From contig CALDYY010000078.1 in NCBI GenBank assembly GCA_937944245.1, forward strand, positions 1-64,000: 64,000 nt of DNA. Direction: 5' to 3'. Shown here piece by piece: positions 40,874 through 52,085 of the stretch. The position numbers were made by a program, and so were the translations under genes. A model generated the notes under the pieces. It saw nothing but the letters and a program-made list of their open reading frames with translations, had not been told where the DNA came from and did not search any database. Positions within the stretch are counted from its first letter, which is position 1; each line of letters opens with the position of its first letter. This stretch comes from an uncultured Saprospiraceae bacterium. Its GTDB lineage: Bacteria; Bacteroidota; Bacteroidia; Chitinophagales; Saprospiraceae.

Positions 40874-43714
40874 TTAGTCGTTAAACAACACTAAGCGTTG
40901 CGTGTAAATTTCACCTTCTACTTGAAGTTGCACGAAATAAATACCTGCTTTTTGATTGGATAAATCTAATGTAACATTGAGTTCATTCAATTGCTGCATC
41001 GGTAATTGTTGCACCAACTGCCCTACAGCATTGAAAATGCGAATTTGTAAATTTGCGACCCTATCTAAAGCCACATTTAGATTTACTGTTCCCGATGTTG
41101 GGTTAGGCGCAAGCGTCATGCTTTGTAAAGATTGTACTTTTTGCGTGTTGGTTAACACCCCTACCTCCACTTGCAGAGAATCGGTGCAACCAAATTTGTC
41201 GCGCACAATGACCGTATAAAAATCTTGACTTAATCCTGCAATAGCTTTAGCAGTAGCGCCTGTACTCCACTGGTAAGAAAATGGCTCAGCTCCATTTCTA
41301 GGGTCAATAGAAATACCACCATCGCGTGTTCCATTGCGCGTCTCGTCTTTCACAGTGGCTACTAAGTTAAGCGAAGATGGACAACGAATGACACCAAAGT
41401 TATCAATGTCTAAATAATAATCGCCTGAACCCCAGAAAGCAATGAAGCGTGTTTTCACGTTTTGTCCTACAAAATCATCCAAACGAATGCTAATTTGTCT
41501 CATTTCCACACTTGGAATATGATTGAGTGAGTCAATTTTCAAGACAGTTCGATAAGTATTACCACAATCAGTAGAAAATTGAACAACTAAAGAATCTCCT
41601 CGACCCAATACCTTTGGTGAATTACCAGCACTACCAAAATTGACAAAGCGATAGTCAAAGGTTAAGCTATCGCCCATCTGAATCGTTCCGATGGCAGGAG
41701 CGGTAGCCTCGAAAAAAGGATCTAGCGCCCAAAGGTTATCTGATAGTACAAAGGATGGTGCACCATGAGCATTTGTTACAGGCATTAATTCGTCTGTAAC
41801 CTTCCAACCACGCGGTAATTGACCTGACTCAAAGTCCTCGAAATAAGAAATAGGCGTTACCGTTACAAAATTAAACGTAATCGTGTCATTTCTCAAAAAT
41901 TGTTCGTTGACATTGTTAATCCATGCTTTGACTAAGTATTCGTTAAATTGAGAGGAGTTAAAAGGCGCGTCAAAAGTAAAATTAAATGTTTCACCTGGTC
42001 TTAAATCCACAGGAAAAGGTTCAGTAGTGATGTTGCCTCCATTCACTTGATAAGAAAGGGTAAAGCCTTCTTGCGCCGCTTCCCCCTGATTAGTAATAGT
42101 TAATACGATTTCATCTCTCGGCGAACCACATTCTACATCACTCGCACGATTGATTCTCAAAGCCGCCAAGTCATTCTGCAATGGTGGCGAAATAAAAATA
42201 TCATCAATAGCTATCCCCACATCGGTTGTCGAAAAATCGGAGCTAAAGACAAATCGAATTTGCACATCTTCTTTACCAGCAGTACCTGCAAGCGTATTAG
42301 AAGCGGTTACCCAACCTGAAAAACCACCATTTCCACTCCAATGTTGACTAGCTCTATTGTTGTACCAATTTCTGCCTGGTGTTTCTGTTCCCACTTTTGT
42401 CCAACTAACACCACCATTGGTACTCACCTCTACCCAAGCCCTATCGCAGCAAGCCTCTGTTTGTATGAAAAGCGAAAAAGTAAGTCGAGGGTCTTCTGTT
42501 AAGCTAGAAAAATCAAGGCAAGGCGATAATAAATAAGACCGTTCACTATTGTTGTAACCTTCTCGCAAGCCTGTTACCCAAGCATTCCGACCACTAGCTG
42601 CTCCCGATATAGACCTAAAACTAGGTGTGCCAAATGCCCAACTTGGGTTCTGGCTTAAGGTATCATCCACGCGCCAGCCACCAAACCAATCTTCAAAATT
42701 GGTGAAATAAGGATATTCTTGTACTAATGGAATGTTGATGAGTGTTACTGAAAAAGTATCATTGCTATTATCTGAATCTGTTTCTAAGGCAGTCCAAACT
42801 TTTATTTCGTATAAATTGGGAGTTCCTACCATAGCTTTGGTGTCAAACTCAATGGTAAATGTACTATCTTTACCGAGCACGCCCGTAAAAACACCATCAA
42901 AAGGCATAGGTACATCACCAGCTACTCCGTTAATGCTAAAGTCAAAAGGAATAAGCGTTTGCGGATTAGCACCAAAATTCTTGAGTGTTATTTCCAATGT
43001 TTCCATACTATTCAACCCACAAGCTGTAGTGGGCGAAACAATAGCTACTATCCCAACATCATTTTTGAAAACCGTTTCAAAAGGGATTGGACCAACCGTT
43101 GTGCTAGTGTCGCCACTAGCGCAAAGGCTGGTGATATAAAATTCATACTTGGTTTTCTCTATTAATCCGCCAAGTCTAGCGCGGTTAGTGCGTACTAAGC
43201 GGCTCAATCTTGCGGTGTTTAGGTCAAAACCTGCCGTATCATAGCGTATCCAGTATGTGCCATTAGGGTCTGGAGACTGCCAGCTAATATCAATAAATTC
43301 TGCTCTGATGTTATTAATGTTTATAAAACTCAATGCAGGCGGCGGGCAAGCAGGGCAAGTGGTTGTCCCTCTAAAAACCACACCTGTTCTCGGATTCGGA
43401 CCATCTCGAAATACGAGGTTGCCGTTTGTATCAAAAAGGGAATAGCTTACTTCGTTGTCAAATCTTCCCGCAAAAAATTCTAAACGAATAGAATCCCCTG
43501 TTCTAATCAATATATTAAAGTTCCTGACTTTGCCATCTGCTTCGCTCAAAAAAAAAGGAAGTGGATCATTACCATTGATGGTCAACTGCAAGGCAGCACC
43601 ATTCCAGCCATCGCCAAATTCATCCATAAGTTCTAAGCGATAATCGCAAAGCACTTGGGCATTAACGCAAAAAAGACTGAAAAGCAGGGACAAAACCGTA
43701 AAGCAAATTCTCAT
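40874..43714 (-). CDS. Large T9SS-secreted protein with fibronectin-type and cleaved-adhesin-like domains
   Basis: 946 residues from the ATG at 43714 (signal MRICFTVLSLLFSLFCVNAQ); an in-frame ATG at 43747 would add 11 residues. The order appears to be: an N-terminal beta domain, a fibronectin type III domain at about 130-220 (DISWQSPDPNGTYWIRYDTAGFD, ITSLCASG), a MAM/cleaved-adhesin-like beta-sandwich at about 330-520 (FTNFEDWFGGWRVDDTLSQNPSWAFGTP), repeated CARDB-like segments (DLAALRINRASDVECG), and another sandwich. The C-terminal about 80 residues are a type A T9SS sorting domain (SMTLAPNPTSGTVNL, AGIYFVQLQVEG, RLVLFND). It is thus secreted and attached to the surface. Ligand is unknown. 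Confidence 0.9.
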   Translation of the reverse strand: MRICFTVLSLLFSLFCVNAQVLCDYRLELMDEFGDGWNGAALQLTINGNDPLPFFLSEADGKVRNFNILIRTGDSIRLEFFAGRFDNEVSYSLFDTNGNLVFRDGPNPRTGVVFRGTTTCPACPPPALSFININNIRAEFIDISWQSPDPNGTYWIRYDTAGFDLNTARLSRLVRTNRARLGGLIEKTKYEFYITSLCASGDTSTTVGPIPFETVFKNDVGIVAIVSPTTACGLNSMETLEITLKNFGANPQTLIPFDFSINGVAGDVPMPFDGVFTGVLGKDSTFTIEFDTKAMVGTPNLYEIKVWTALETDSDNSNDTFSVTLINIPLVQEYPYFTNFEDWFGGWRVDDTLSQNPSWAFGTPSFRSISGAASGRNAWVTGLREGYNNSERSYLLSPCLDFSSLTEDPRLTFSLFIQTEACCDRAWVEVSTNGGVSWTKVGTETPGRNWYNNRASQHWSGNGGFSGWVTASNTLAGTAGKEDVQIRFVFSSDFSTTDVGIAIDDIFISPPLQNDLAALRINRASDVECGSPRDEIVLTITNQGEAAQEGFTLSYQVNGGNITTEPFPVDLRPGETFNFTFDAPFNSSQFNEYLVKAWINNVNEQFLRNDTITFNFVTVTPISYFEDFESGQLPRGWKVTDELMPVTNAHGAPSFVLSDNLWALDPFFEATAPAIGTIQMGDSLTFDYRFVNFGSAGNSPKVLGRGDSLVVQFSTDCGNTYRTVLKIDSLNHIPSVEMRQISIRLDDFVGQNVKTRFIAFWGSGDYYLDIDNFGVIRCPSSLNLVATVKDETRNGTRDGGISIDPRNGAEPFSYQWSTGATAKAIAGLSQDFYTVIVRDKFGCTDSLQVEVGVLTNTQKVQSLQSMTLAPNPTSGTVNLNVALDRVANLQIRIFNAVGQLVQQLPMQQLNELNVTLDLSNQKAGIYFVQLQVEGEIYTQRLVLFND

Positions 43715-43763
43715 AAGTGTTCGAGATTTATGTGATTGTGAAGACATTATCTATTTATACGTC

Positions 43764-43795
43764 CAAAAGTACAAATCAATACTGTTTTGAACAAA
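43764..43795 (-). promoter_or_regulatory. Promoter of the T9SS-secreted protein gene
   Basis: On the minus strand TTTG (43795-43792) and TACTTTTG (43771-43764) are separated by 20 bases, an excellent match to the Bacteroidota consensus. The expected transcript start is about 45 bases before the ATG at 43714, and the upstream ATG would be close to it. Confidence 0.65.
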
Positions 43796-43934
43796 ATTAA
43801 ACAAACGCTGTATGTCAAAGTAAGATAAATATAACGGAAAAATGGAAAAAATAAGTCTTTGTAATATCTATTTATTGATTAAAAGACTTCTTGTTGCCAA
43901 ATAATTTTTAACAAAAATCTATAAAGACAGCAAA

Positions 43935-44786
43935 ATGAATGAAATCACAGCACTTATTGATGCGATAAGTTTAAATAAAATAGAAGAGAATATTTACAGT
44001 GGAAAAAGTCATTCCATTGGAGGGAAACGAGTTTTCGGTGGGCAAGTCTTAGCGCAATCGCTTCAAGCAGCCGCGTTAACTGTACCAGAGGATAGAGTTG
44101 TACATTCTTTACATGGCTATTTTATTTTGCCAGGTGATGCTGAAAAACCTATTATTTACAACGTAGATAGGCTTCGAGATGGAGGTAGTTTTACTACACG
44201 TCGTGTGGTTGCTATTCAAAACGGCAAGGCGATATTCAACATGGCAGCTTCTTTTCAAATTCGGGAGGAAGGTTTTGAACATCAAATTAGTATGCCTAAC
44301 GTTTCCAGTCCTGAAAATTTGATGAATGCAGAAGAATTATTGGCGGCTTACAAAAATCAGTTACCAGAAAGTGCCATAAGGAGTTTGAGTATTCCGCGAC
44401 CTATTGAGTTTCGACCTGTCGAAAAGCCCTATTTCATGAACCCAAGAAAAGGTCAACCCTATAATCATGTTTGGATGCGTGCCAAAGGCGAAATGCCTGA
44501 AAACCCTATCTTACACCGAACATTACTAGCCTATGCTTCTGACTATAATTTGCTTTCCACTGCCTTACAGCCACATGGTGTAACTTGGGCAGATTTGATG
44601 GCAGCAAGTTTAGACCACGCTATGTGGTTTCATAGAGATTTTAGAATAGACACTTGGTTACTCTATGCGTTGGATAGCCCTAGTGCCTCTAATGCTAGAG
44701 GATTTACTAGAGGTAACATTTTTGATGAACAGGGCAGATTAGTTGCCTCTGTGGTGCAAGAAGGACTAATCAGAAAGCGAGCGTAA
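43935..44786 (+). CDS. tesB: TesB-type acyl-CoA thioesterase II
   Basis: 283 residues, the usual TesB length. It hydrolyses acyl-CoA to free acid and CoA in the cytoplasm. Double hotdog fold: first domain with GGKRVFGGQVLAQSLQAA and HSLHGYFILPGD, second with TLLAYASDYNLLSTALQPHG and SLDHAMWFHRDFRIDTWLLYALDSPSASNARGF. The last block matches the TesB catalytic region (Asp, Ser/Thr, Gln triad elements). It is a single-gene unit that ends at a strong bidirectional hairpin. Confidence 0.93.
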   Translation: MNEITALIDAISLNKIEENIYSGKSHSIGGKRVFGGQVLAQSLQAAALTVPEDRVVHSLHGYFILPGDAEKPIIYNVDRLRDGGSFTTRRVVAIQNGKAIFNMAASFQIREEGFEHQISMPNVSSPENLMNAEELLAAYKNQLPESAIRSLSIPRPIEFRPVEKPYFMNPRKGQPYNHVWMRAKGEMPENPILHRTLLAYASDYNLLSTALQPHGVTWADLMAASLDHAMWFHRDFRIDTWLLYALDSPSASNARGFTRGNIFDEQGRLVASVVQEGLIRKRA

Positions 44787-44796
44787 ATTTTTGATA

Positions 44797-44856
44797 AAAA
44801 AGGAGCAGTTAGAGAACTTTATCGTAAAACGAAAGTCCATTCTGCTGCTCCTTTTT
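44797..44856. terminator. Bidirectional terminator between tesB and the Lrp-type regulator
   Basis: A 12-bp perfect stem, AAAAAGGAGCAG with CTGCTCCTTTTT (44797-44808, 44845-44856), with a 36-base interior that can form a second stem. The A-tract and T-tract flanks give a U-run in both directions. This is the clearest intrinsic terminator in the window. Confidence 0.75.
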
Positions 44857-44860
44857 GTAG

Positions 44861-45334
44861 TTATTCATACTTATACGGCAAAATTTTAGAATCTTTTACC
44901 GTAGAAAGTGTCATTAGCGTTTTTAAACGTTCGATTTCCTCAATTTGCGATAGTGTTTTAAACAGCAACTGCTCATAGGTTGGAATATCTTTACAAATGA
45001 TTTTAATTAAAAAATCTGCCTCACCTGTAATGATGTAACATTCTATAATTTCCTCAATTTGCGCTATTTTTTCCAAAAAATTGTTTAGCGCATTTTCTTT
45101 TTGCCATGCCAGTGATACCAACACAAAAGTTTTGACATTCAACCCAATGGTTTGTGGATTTACGTGAGCATGGTAGCTCTCAATGATTTCAGTGCTTTCT
45201 AGTTTTTTCACGCGCTCTAATGTCGGTGCTGGAGAAAGCCCAATTTGCTTGGATAAGTCCAAGTTAGTGATTTTACTGTTTTGCTGAAGAATTTTTAAAA
45301 TTCTCAGGTCTATTCGGTCTAGTTTGTCTGCCAT
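44861..45334 (-). CDS. Lrp/AsnC-family transcriptional regulator
   Basis: 157 residues from the ATG at 45334, the standard length (MADKLDRIDLRILKILQQNSK). A longer frame reaches 45415 but its extra residues are not Lrp-like. The N-terminal winged-helix has NLDLSKQIGLSPAPTLERVKKLE. The C-terminal RAM (amino-acid binding) domain has ECYIITGEADFLIKIICKDI. It controls genes in response to an amino acid; the target is unknown. The 360-base gap upstream, shared with the thiamine operon, could hold its own site, but I see no clear operator. Confidence 0.92.
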   Translation of the reverse strand: MADKLDRIDLRILKILQQNSKITNLDLSKQIGLSPAPTLERVKKLESTEIIESYHAHVNPQTIGLNVKTFVLVSLAWQKENALNNFLEKIAQIEEIIECYIITGEADFLIKIICKDIPTYEQLLFKTLSQIEEIERLKTLMTLSTVKDSKILPYKYE

Positions 45335-45694
45335 TTTATAAGCTTGATTTAGTTGATTTAACTTGATTGAATCCAAAAAGTTGCACAATATATTCATCAA
45401 AAAAATAAAACACAAGTTTTTTAAAAAAAAACCTACGCATATTCTTTAGAATTTATTTTCTACTAAGTATAGCTATGGCTAATTATTCATCTTCATAGTA
45501 AATTTATCAACAATTAATGTTAATTATTATACATAACAATACAGAAAATAGCTGTATTGGACACTTTTATCACCACCATATTTTATTCTCTTTTAATTCA
45601 GATAAGCTATCCTTATCAAGAAAGTAAGTACAAAAAGCATTTTATTTCTCAAAATATTTAATCTTTGTCCTAGACGATTTGTTATTAGCAAAAG
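45335..45694. other. Intergenic region between the Lrp-type gene and the TPP riboswitch
   Basis: About 360 A+T-rich bases between the divergent regulator and thiamine operon. Apart from homopolymer A/T runs near 45415-45435 I see no gene or clear structure. A promoter for the riboswitch RNA must lie within about 50 bases before 45695, but I cannot fix its boxes (a near-match TAATCTTTG at about 45658 has one extra base). Confidence 0.5.
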
Positions 45695-45776
45695 CACTTT
45701 AGGGGTGTCCAGTATAAATGGGCTGAGAATATACCCTTAACACCTGATGCAGTTCATGCTGCCGTAGGGAAAAGTG
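45695..45776 (+). promoter_or_regulatory. TPP riboswitch (THI element)
   Basis: All hallmarks of the thiamine-pyrophosphate aptamer are present. P1 is formed by CACTTT (45695-45700) with AAAGTG (45771-45776). The core contains GGGGTGTCC, GGCTGAGA, ACCCTT, ACCTGATGCAG and GCCGTAGGGA in the correct order. It stands about 89 bases before thiS and the whole thiamine operon. When bound to TPP it lowers expression. The expression platform is unclear: only a small hairpin (GAGTAAACTC, about 45785) is visible, and no Shine-Dalgarno to mask, so control could be by transcription termination or by start-site folding. Confidence 0.95.
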
Positions 45777-45864
45777 GTTGATAGAGTAAACTCTTCTTGC
45801 TCCATCATTCATAATGTCACATCTTAAAGTGCCTACATTATTAGTTATTTCAACCTGTTTGTTT

Positions 45865-47980
<2,116 letters not shown>

Positions 47981-47981
<1 letters not shown>

Positions 47982-49357
47982 TGAAGTCAACAACAAACGT
48001 GATTGTTCTTTCTTCACCTACTTCGGTGGAGGAAGAACACGCTAAAGTCATTCAACTATTTGAAGCAGGTTTAGAGCGATTTCACTTGCGCAAACCCAAT
48101 TTTAGTGATGTGGACTACGCACAATGGCTAGCACAAATTCCAAATTTTTATTGGAACAGAATTGTGCTGCATCATCATTATCATTTGGCGGAGCAGCTAG
48201 GTTTAGGAGGTATTCATTTGACAGAGCAAGCCAGAAAAAACTGGACTAGAGCAATGTTGGAAGCACAAATAAGGAACTTCAAGGCAGAGGGACTACTTGT
48301 TTCTGCTGCGGTACATCAACGCAACGATTTTGAGGTGTTGGGACATCTTTGCGATTATGTGCTCGTAGGTCCTGTATTTGACAGTATTTCCAAACCTAAT
48401 CACTATGCCAACGAAAATTTGAACGTTCAGCTATGGAAAGAAGATAACACTTGCCCTTTAATTGCGTTAGGAGGCATCACTCCACAGAATATTCCCTTAG
48501 CAGTAAAAAAAGGATTTGATGGTGTAGCGGTATTAGGCTATCTGTGGCAAAAACCAAGCCATTTAATCGCTCAATTCAAGCAACTTCAAGATGCTTTCGA
48601 CAAACCATTTACGGCTCTACCGCGTCAGCATCGCCCCTATGTACTGACAATTGCTGGACATGACCCCAGTGCAGGTGCAGGTTTGAGCGCAGATTTAAAG
48701 ACGATGGAACAACTTCAAGTGTATGGCTTGAGCGTTTGCACCGCTTTGACGGTACAAAATGACCGAGATTTTGAAGCAGTGGAATGGGTAAGTCAAGTGT
48801 CAATTTTACAACAAATTCGAATACTTCAACAACGTTTCAATATTGCAGTGGTGAAAGTTGGATTGATTGAAAACTGGGAAACACTCAAACACATAACAGA
48901 AGCGTTTGAAGGTACTCCAATTATTTTTGACCCTATTTTAAAAGCTAGTGCAGGTTTTGAGTTTCATCAACAATTTGAAGCCTTGACATTGCTCAAGGGT
49001 ATTACTTTGATTACGCCCAATAGTGAAGAAATATTAAAAATCGTGCCAGAACCCTCACCAGAATTGGCGGCGCAAGTGTTAAGCTATCACTGTGCTGTAC
49101 TACTAAAAGGAGGACATAGAGCGCAAAATATAGGTGAAGACGAACTCTGGCAACACGGGCAGTGCATCGCGCGATTTCCTGCTGAACAAAAAAGCGACTG
49201 GGAAAAACATGGTTCTGGTTGTGTTCTTTCAGCAGCGATTGCAAGTGAATTGGCAAAAGGGAGTACCTTAATATTAGCCTGTCAAAAAGCAAAACATTAT
49301 GTGGAGCAGTTCCTGACAAGTAATGTTAGTTTATTAGGATATCATTTTTCGGATTAA
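47981..49357 (+). CDS. Fusion of a ThiE/TenI-like domain with HMP-P kinase ThiD
   Basis: 458 residues. The first about 205 residues are a TIM-barrel thiamine phosphate synthase/TenI-type domain: FHLRKPNFSD, IHLTE, DYVLVGPVFDSISK, PLIALGGITPQN. In ThiE the second motif is ND; here the matching region reads VLHHHYHLAEQLG, and the Ser-containing loop reads LLVSAAVHQR, so it is diverged. Residues about 213-458 are ThiD (YVLTIAGHDPSAGAGLSADLK, ALTVQND, and GSGCVLSAAIA near the end), which phosphorylates HMP and HMP-P. A canonical ThiE follows, so the first domain is perhaps a TenI-like thiazole tautomerase; this is inference. Confidence 0.9.
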
Positions 49358-49446
49358 AATATGAAATAAAAGTTATTCAATAGAAAGAAAACTTTAGCCA
49401 AAAGTACGCTTACAACAAGTTAAGTTGTTGAAAAACAGTATCCTAA

Positions 49447-50097
49447 ATGAAAAAACACATTGAACGTTTACAATATATTAGTCAAGGTGAGAACGCAATA
49501 GCACACCTTGAAGCCATAGCGAGTGCCTATGGAGCGGGTTGTAAGTGGGTGCAGTTACGCATGAAAGATACAGCAACGAACGAATTGTTCAACATAGCAC
49601 AGCAAGCGAAAGCCATCAGTAAATCCTATGATAGCACTTTGATAATCAATGATTTTCCATTAATAGCTAAAGCAGTAAATGCCGATGGTGTTCACTTAGG
49701 TTTAACGGATATGACACATGAGCAAGCAAAGACAACATTAGGGGAAACATTCATCATTGGTGGCACTGCCAATACGATAGACGATATTAGAAAATATGTT
49801 GCAGAAGGAGTAGTGGACTATATCGGTTTAGGTCCTTTTCGCTTCACGACAACTAAACAAAAACTTAGTCCAATACTAGGAGTGGAAGGTTATCAACGCA
49901 TTATGGATTTATGCCGTGCAGAAAATATCAATATTCCCATTATAGCTATTGGCGGTATTGAATTAGAGGATGTACCTATCATTATGTCCACTGGAGTATA
50001 TGGAATTGCTGTTTCTGGTTTAATTACCAAAGCTGCTAAAAAAGAAGAATTGATTAAAACACTACTGGATATGATACATTCATCATCAGTAAATTAA
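49447..50097 (+). CDS. thiE: Thiamine phosphate synthase ThiE
   Basis: 216 residues, normal ThiE. It couples HMP-pyrophosphate and thiazole carboxyl-phosphate to thiamine phosphate. Diagnostic motifs are intact: WVQLRMKD (pyrophosphate Lys), [46 protein letters not shown], and [13 protein letters not shown]. It follows the fused gene after 89 bases, and thiG follows 13 bases on, so it belongs to the operon. The presence of this canonical copy argues that the N-terminal domain of the preceding fusion has a different task. Confidence 0.95.
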   Translation: MKKHIERLQYISQGENAIAHLEAIASAYGAGCKWVQLRMKDTATNELFNIAQQAKAISKSYDSTLIINDFPLIAKAVNADGVHLGLTDMTHEQAKTTLGETFIIGGTANTIDDIRKYVAEGVVDYIGLGPFRFTTTKQKLSPILGVEGYQRIMDLCRAENINIPIIAIGGIELEDVPIIMSTGVYGIAVSGLITKAAKKEELIKTLLDMIHSSSVN

Positions 50098-50110
50098 AAA
50101 TTCAATCATT

Positions 50111-50884
50111 ATGAAAGCACTACAAATTGCGGATAAAATCTTTCATTCTCGCTTATTCACAGGTACAGGAAAATTCAGCTCACCCGAAGTTATGGAAGCT
50201 GCCATTTTGGCTTCTGGTTCGGAATTGACGACCGTTGCCCTCAAGCGCGTGGACGTGCAAAACAAACAAGACCAAATGATTCACCATTTGCAACATCCGC
50301 ACATTCATTTACTGCCTAATACTTCTGGCGTTCGCTCGGCTAAAGAAGCTATTTTTGCTGCTCAACTCGCAAGAGAAGCACTAGAAACAAACTGGTTAAA
50401 ACTCGAAATCCATCCCGACCCCAAATATTTAATGCCAGACCCTATCGAAACACTAAAAGCAACAGAAGCACTAGCCAAGTTAGGATTTATTATTTTGCCT
50501 TACATTCATGCCGACCCAGTGCTGTGCAAGCTGCTTGAAAATGCAGGTACAGCAGCCGTCATGCCATTGGGCGCGCCCATTGGTAGTAACAAAGGTTTAA
50601 AAACATTGGATTTTTTGGAAATTATTATTGAGCAAAGCAAAGTCCCCGTTATTGTGGATGCAGGCATTGGCGCACCTTCTCATGCGGCACAAGCACTAGA
50701 AATGGGTGCAGATGCAGTGCTAGTGAACACCGCTATTGCTGTGGCTGGCGACCCAGTAGCAATGGCAAAAGCCTTTAAATTAGCAGTAGAAGCAGGAAGA
50801 ATGGCATTTGAAGCCAAATTAGGCAAGACAACAAATCACGCACAAGCCAGTAGCCCGTTAACTGCCTTTTTGAATCAACTGTAA
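50111..50884 (+). CDS. thiG: Thiazole synthase ThiG
   Basis: 257 residues, standard. Uses DXP, dehydroglycine from ThiH and ThiS-thiocarboxylate to make the thiazole ring. Motifs: LFTGTGKF, the Schiff-base Lys in [17 protein letters not shown], and [31 protein letters not shown] (phosphate loop), then [11 protein letters not shown]. It lies between thiE and thiH with only 13 and 6 bases between, as in other ThiG-ThiH operons where the proteins form a complex. Confidence 0.97.
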   Translation: MKALQIADKIFHSRLFTGTGKFSSPEVMEAAILASGSELTTVALKRVDVQNKQDQMIHHLQHPHIHLLPNTSGVRSAKEAIFAAQLAREALETNWLKLEIHPDPKYLMPDPIETLKATEALAKLGFIILPYIHADPVLCKLLENAGTAAVMPLGAPIGSNKGLKTLDFLEIIIEQSKVPVIVDAGIGAPSHAAQALEMGADAVLVNTAIAVAGDPVAMAKAFKLAVEAGRMAFEAKLGKTTNHAQASSPLTAFLNQL

Positions 50885-50890
50885 AAGAAC

Positions 50891-52021
50891 ATGAAAACGT
50901 TTAAATCTGTTTTTGAACAATATAATTGGGCAGAAGTTGCTCAATCTATTTATAGCAAGACCGAGCAGGATGTTCAAAATGCTTTAGCTAAACCACATCG
51001 GGATATAGAGGATTTTAAAGCATTGATTGCTCCAGCAGCTATCCCCTATTTGGAGCAAATGGCACAGTTGAGCCATGCACTCACCCTGAAACGCTTTGGC
51101 AGAACCATGCAAATGTATGCTCCGCTCTATCTTTCCAATGAGTGTCAAAATATTTGTACTTATTGCGGCTTTAGCTTGGATAATCCCATGCCTAGACGCA
51201 CGCTTTCAGGGAGTGAAATACTAAAAGAAGTATTTGCCCTCAAAGCAATGGGCTATGACCATGTGCTTTTGGTAACGGGCGAAGCCAATAAAACGGTAGG
51301 TATGGACTACTTCAAAAAAGCATTTGAGGTCATTCGCCCTCATTTTTCCCATATTTCGATGGAAGTGCAACCATTAGAACAAGAAGAATATGAGGACTTA
51401 ATTGAATTAGGATTGAATACGGTATTGGTCTATCAAGAAACCTATCATAAAGAAAAGTATAAAATACACCACCCCAAGGGTAAAAAATCCAATTTTTCTT
51501 ATCGCTTGGATACGCCTGACCGCCTAGGCAAGGCAGGTATCTTCAAAATTGGGTTAGGCTGCTTAATTGGTTTAGAGGATTGGCGAGTAGATAGTTTTTT
51601 TACTGCGCTACATTTGGATTATTTAGAGCGTACTTATTGGCAAACAAAATATTCAATTTCCTTCCCTCGTTTGCGTCCATTTTCAGGTGGTTTTGTACCT
51701 GAAGTAGTCATTACGGATAGAGAATTAGTCCAGTTAATTTGTGCTTGGCGCATTTTTAATGAAGAGGTAGAACTATCCATTTCTACTAGAGAATCTGCGC
51801 ATTTTCGCAACCACGTTATCAAATTGGGTATTACTTCGATGAGTGCAGGTTCAAAAACAAATCCTGGTGGTTATGCCGTAGAGCCTCAATCGTTGGAACA
51901 ATTTGAAATTTCAGATGAGCGCACGCCCAAAGCGATAGCACAAATGCTGCAACAGCAAGGTTATGAACCTGTTTGGAAGGACTGGGATATATCCTACGAC
52001 CTGCCCAAAAACGTCGGATAA
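50891..52021 (+). CDS. thiH: Tyrosine lyase (dehydroglycine synthase) ThiH
   Basis: 376 residues. Radical-SAM enzyme that splits tyrosine to p-cresol and dehydroglycine for ThiG; its presence rather than ThiO points to growth at low oxygen or an oxygen-tolerant ThiH. The 4Fe-4S motif is CQNICTYCGF (CX3CX2C), and the biotin/thiamine-associated C-terminal domain includes LSISTRESAHFRNHVIKLGITSMSAGSKTNPGGY. The first 80 residues form the usual helical N-terminal extension. It is the last clear thi gene; glgX follows after 64 bases with no terminator-like hairpin visible. Confidence 0.97.
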   Translation: MKTFKSVFEQYNWAEVAQSIYSKTEQDVQNALAKPHRDIEDFKALIAPAAIPYLEQMAQLSHALTLKRFGRTMQMYAPLYLSNECQNICTYCGFSLDNPMPRRTLSGSEILKEVFALKAMGYDHVLLVTGEANKTVGMDYFKKAFEVIRPHFSHISMEVQPLEQEEYEDLIELGLNTVLVYQETYHKEKYKIHHPKGKKSNFSYRLDTPDRLGKAGIFKIGLGCLIGLEDWRVDSFFTALHLDYLERTYWQTKYSISFPRLRPFSGGFVPEVVITDRELVQLICAWRIFNEEVELSISTRESAHFRNHVIKLGITSMSAGSKTNPGGYAVEPQSLEQFEISDERTPKAIAQMLQQQGYEPVWKDWDISYDLPKNVG

Positions 52022-52085
52022 TAAACATTTAGCAAAATAAAACGAAAGTATTTATTGAAATTACCTAGATTTATTGGAACTAATA

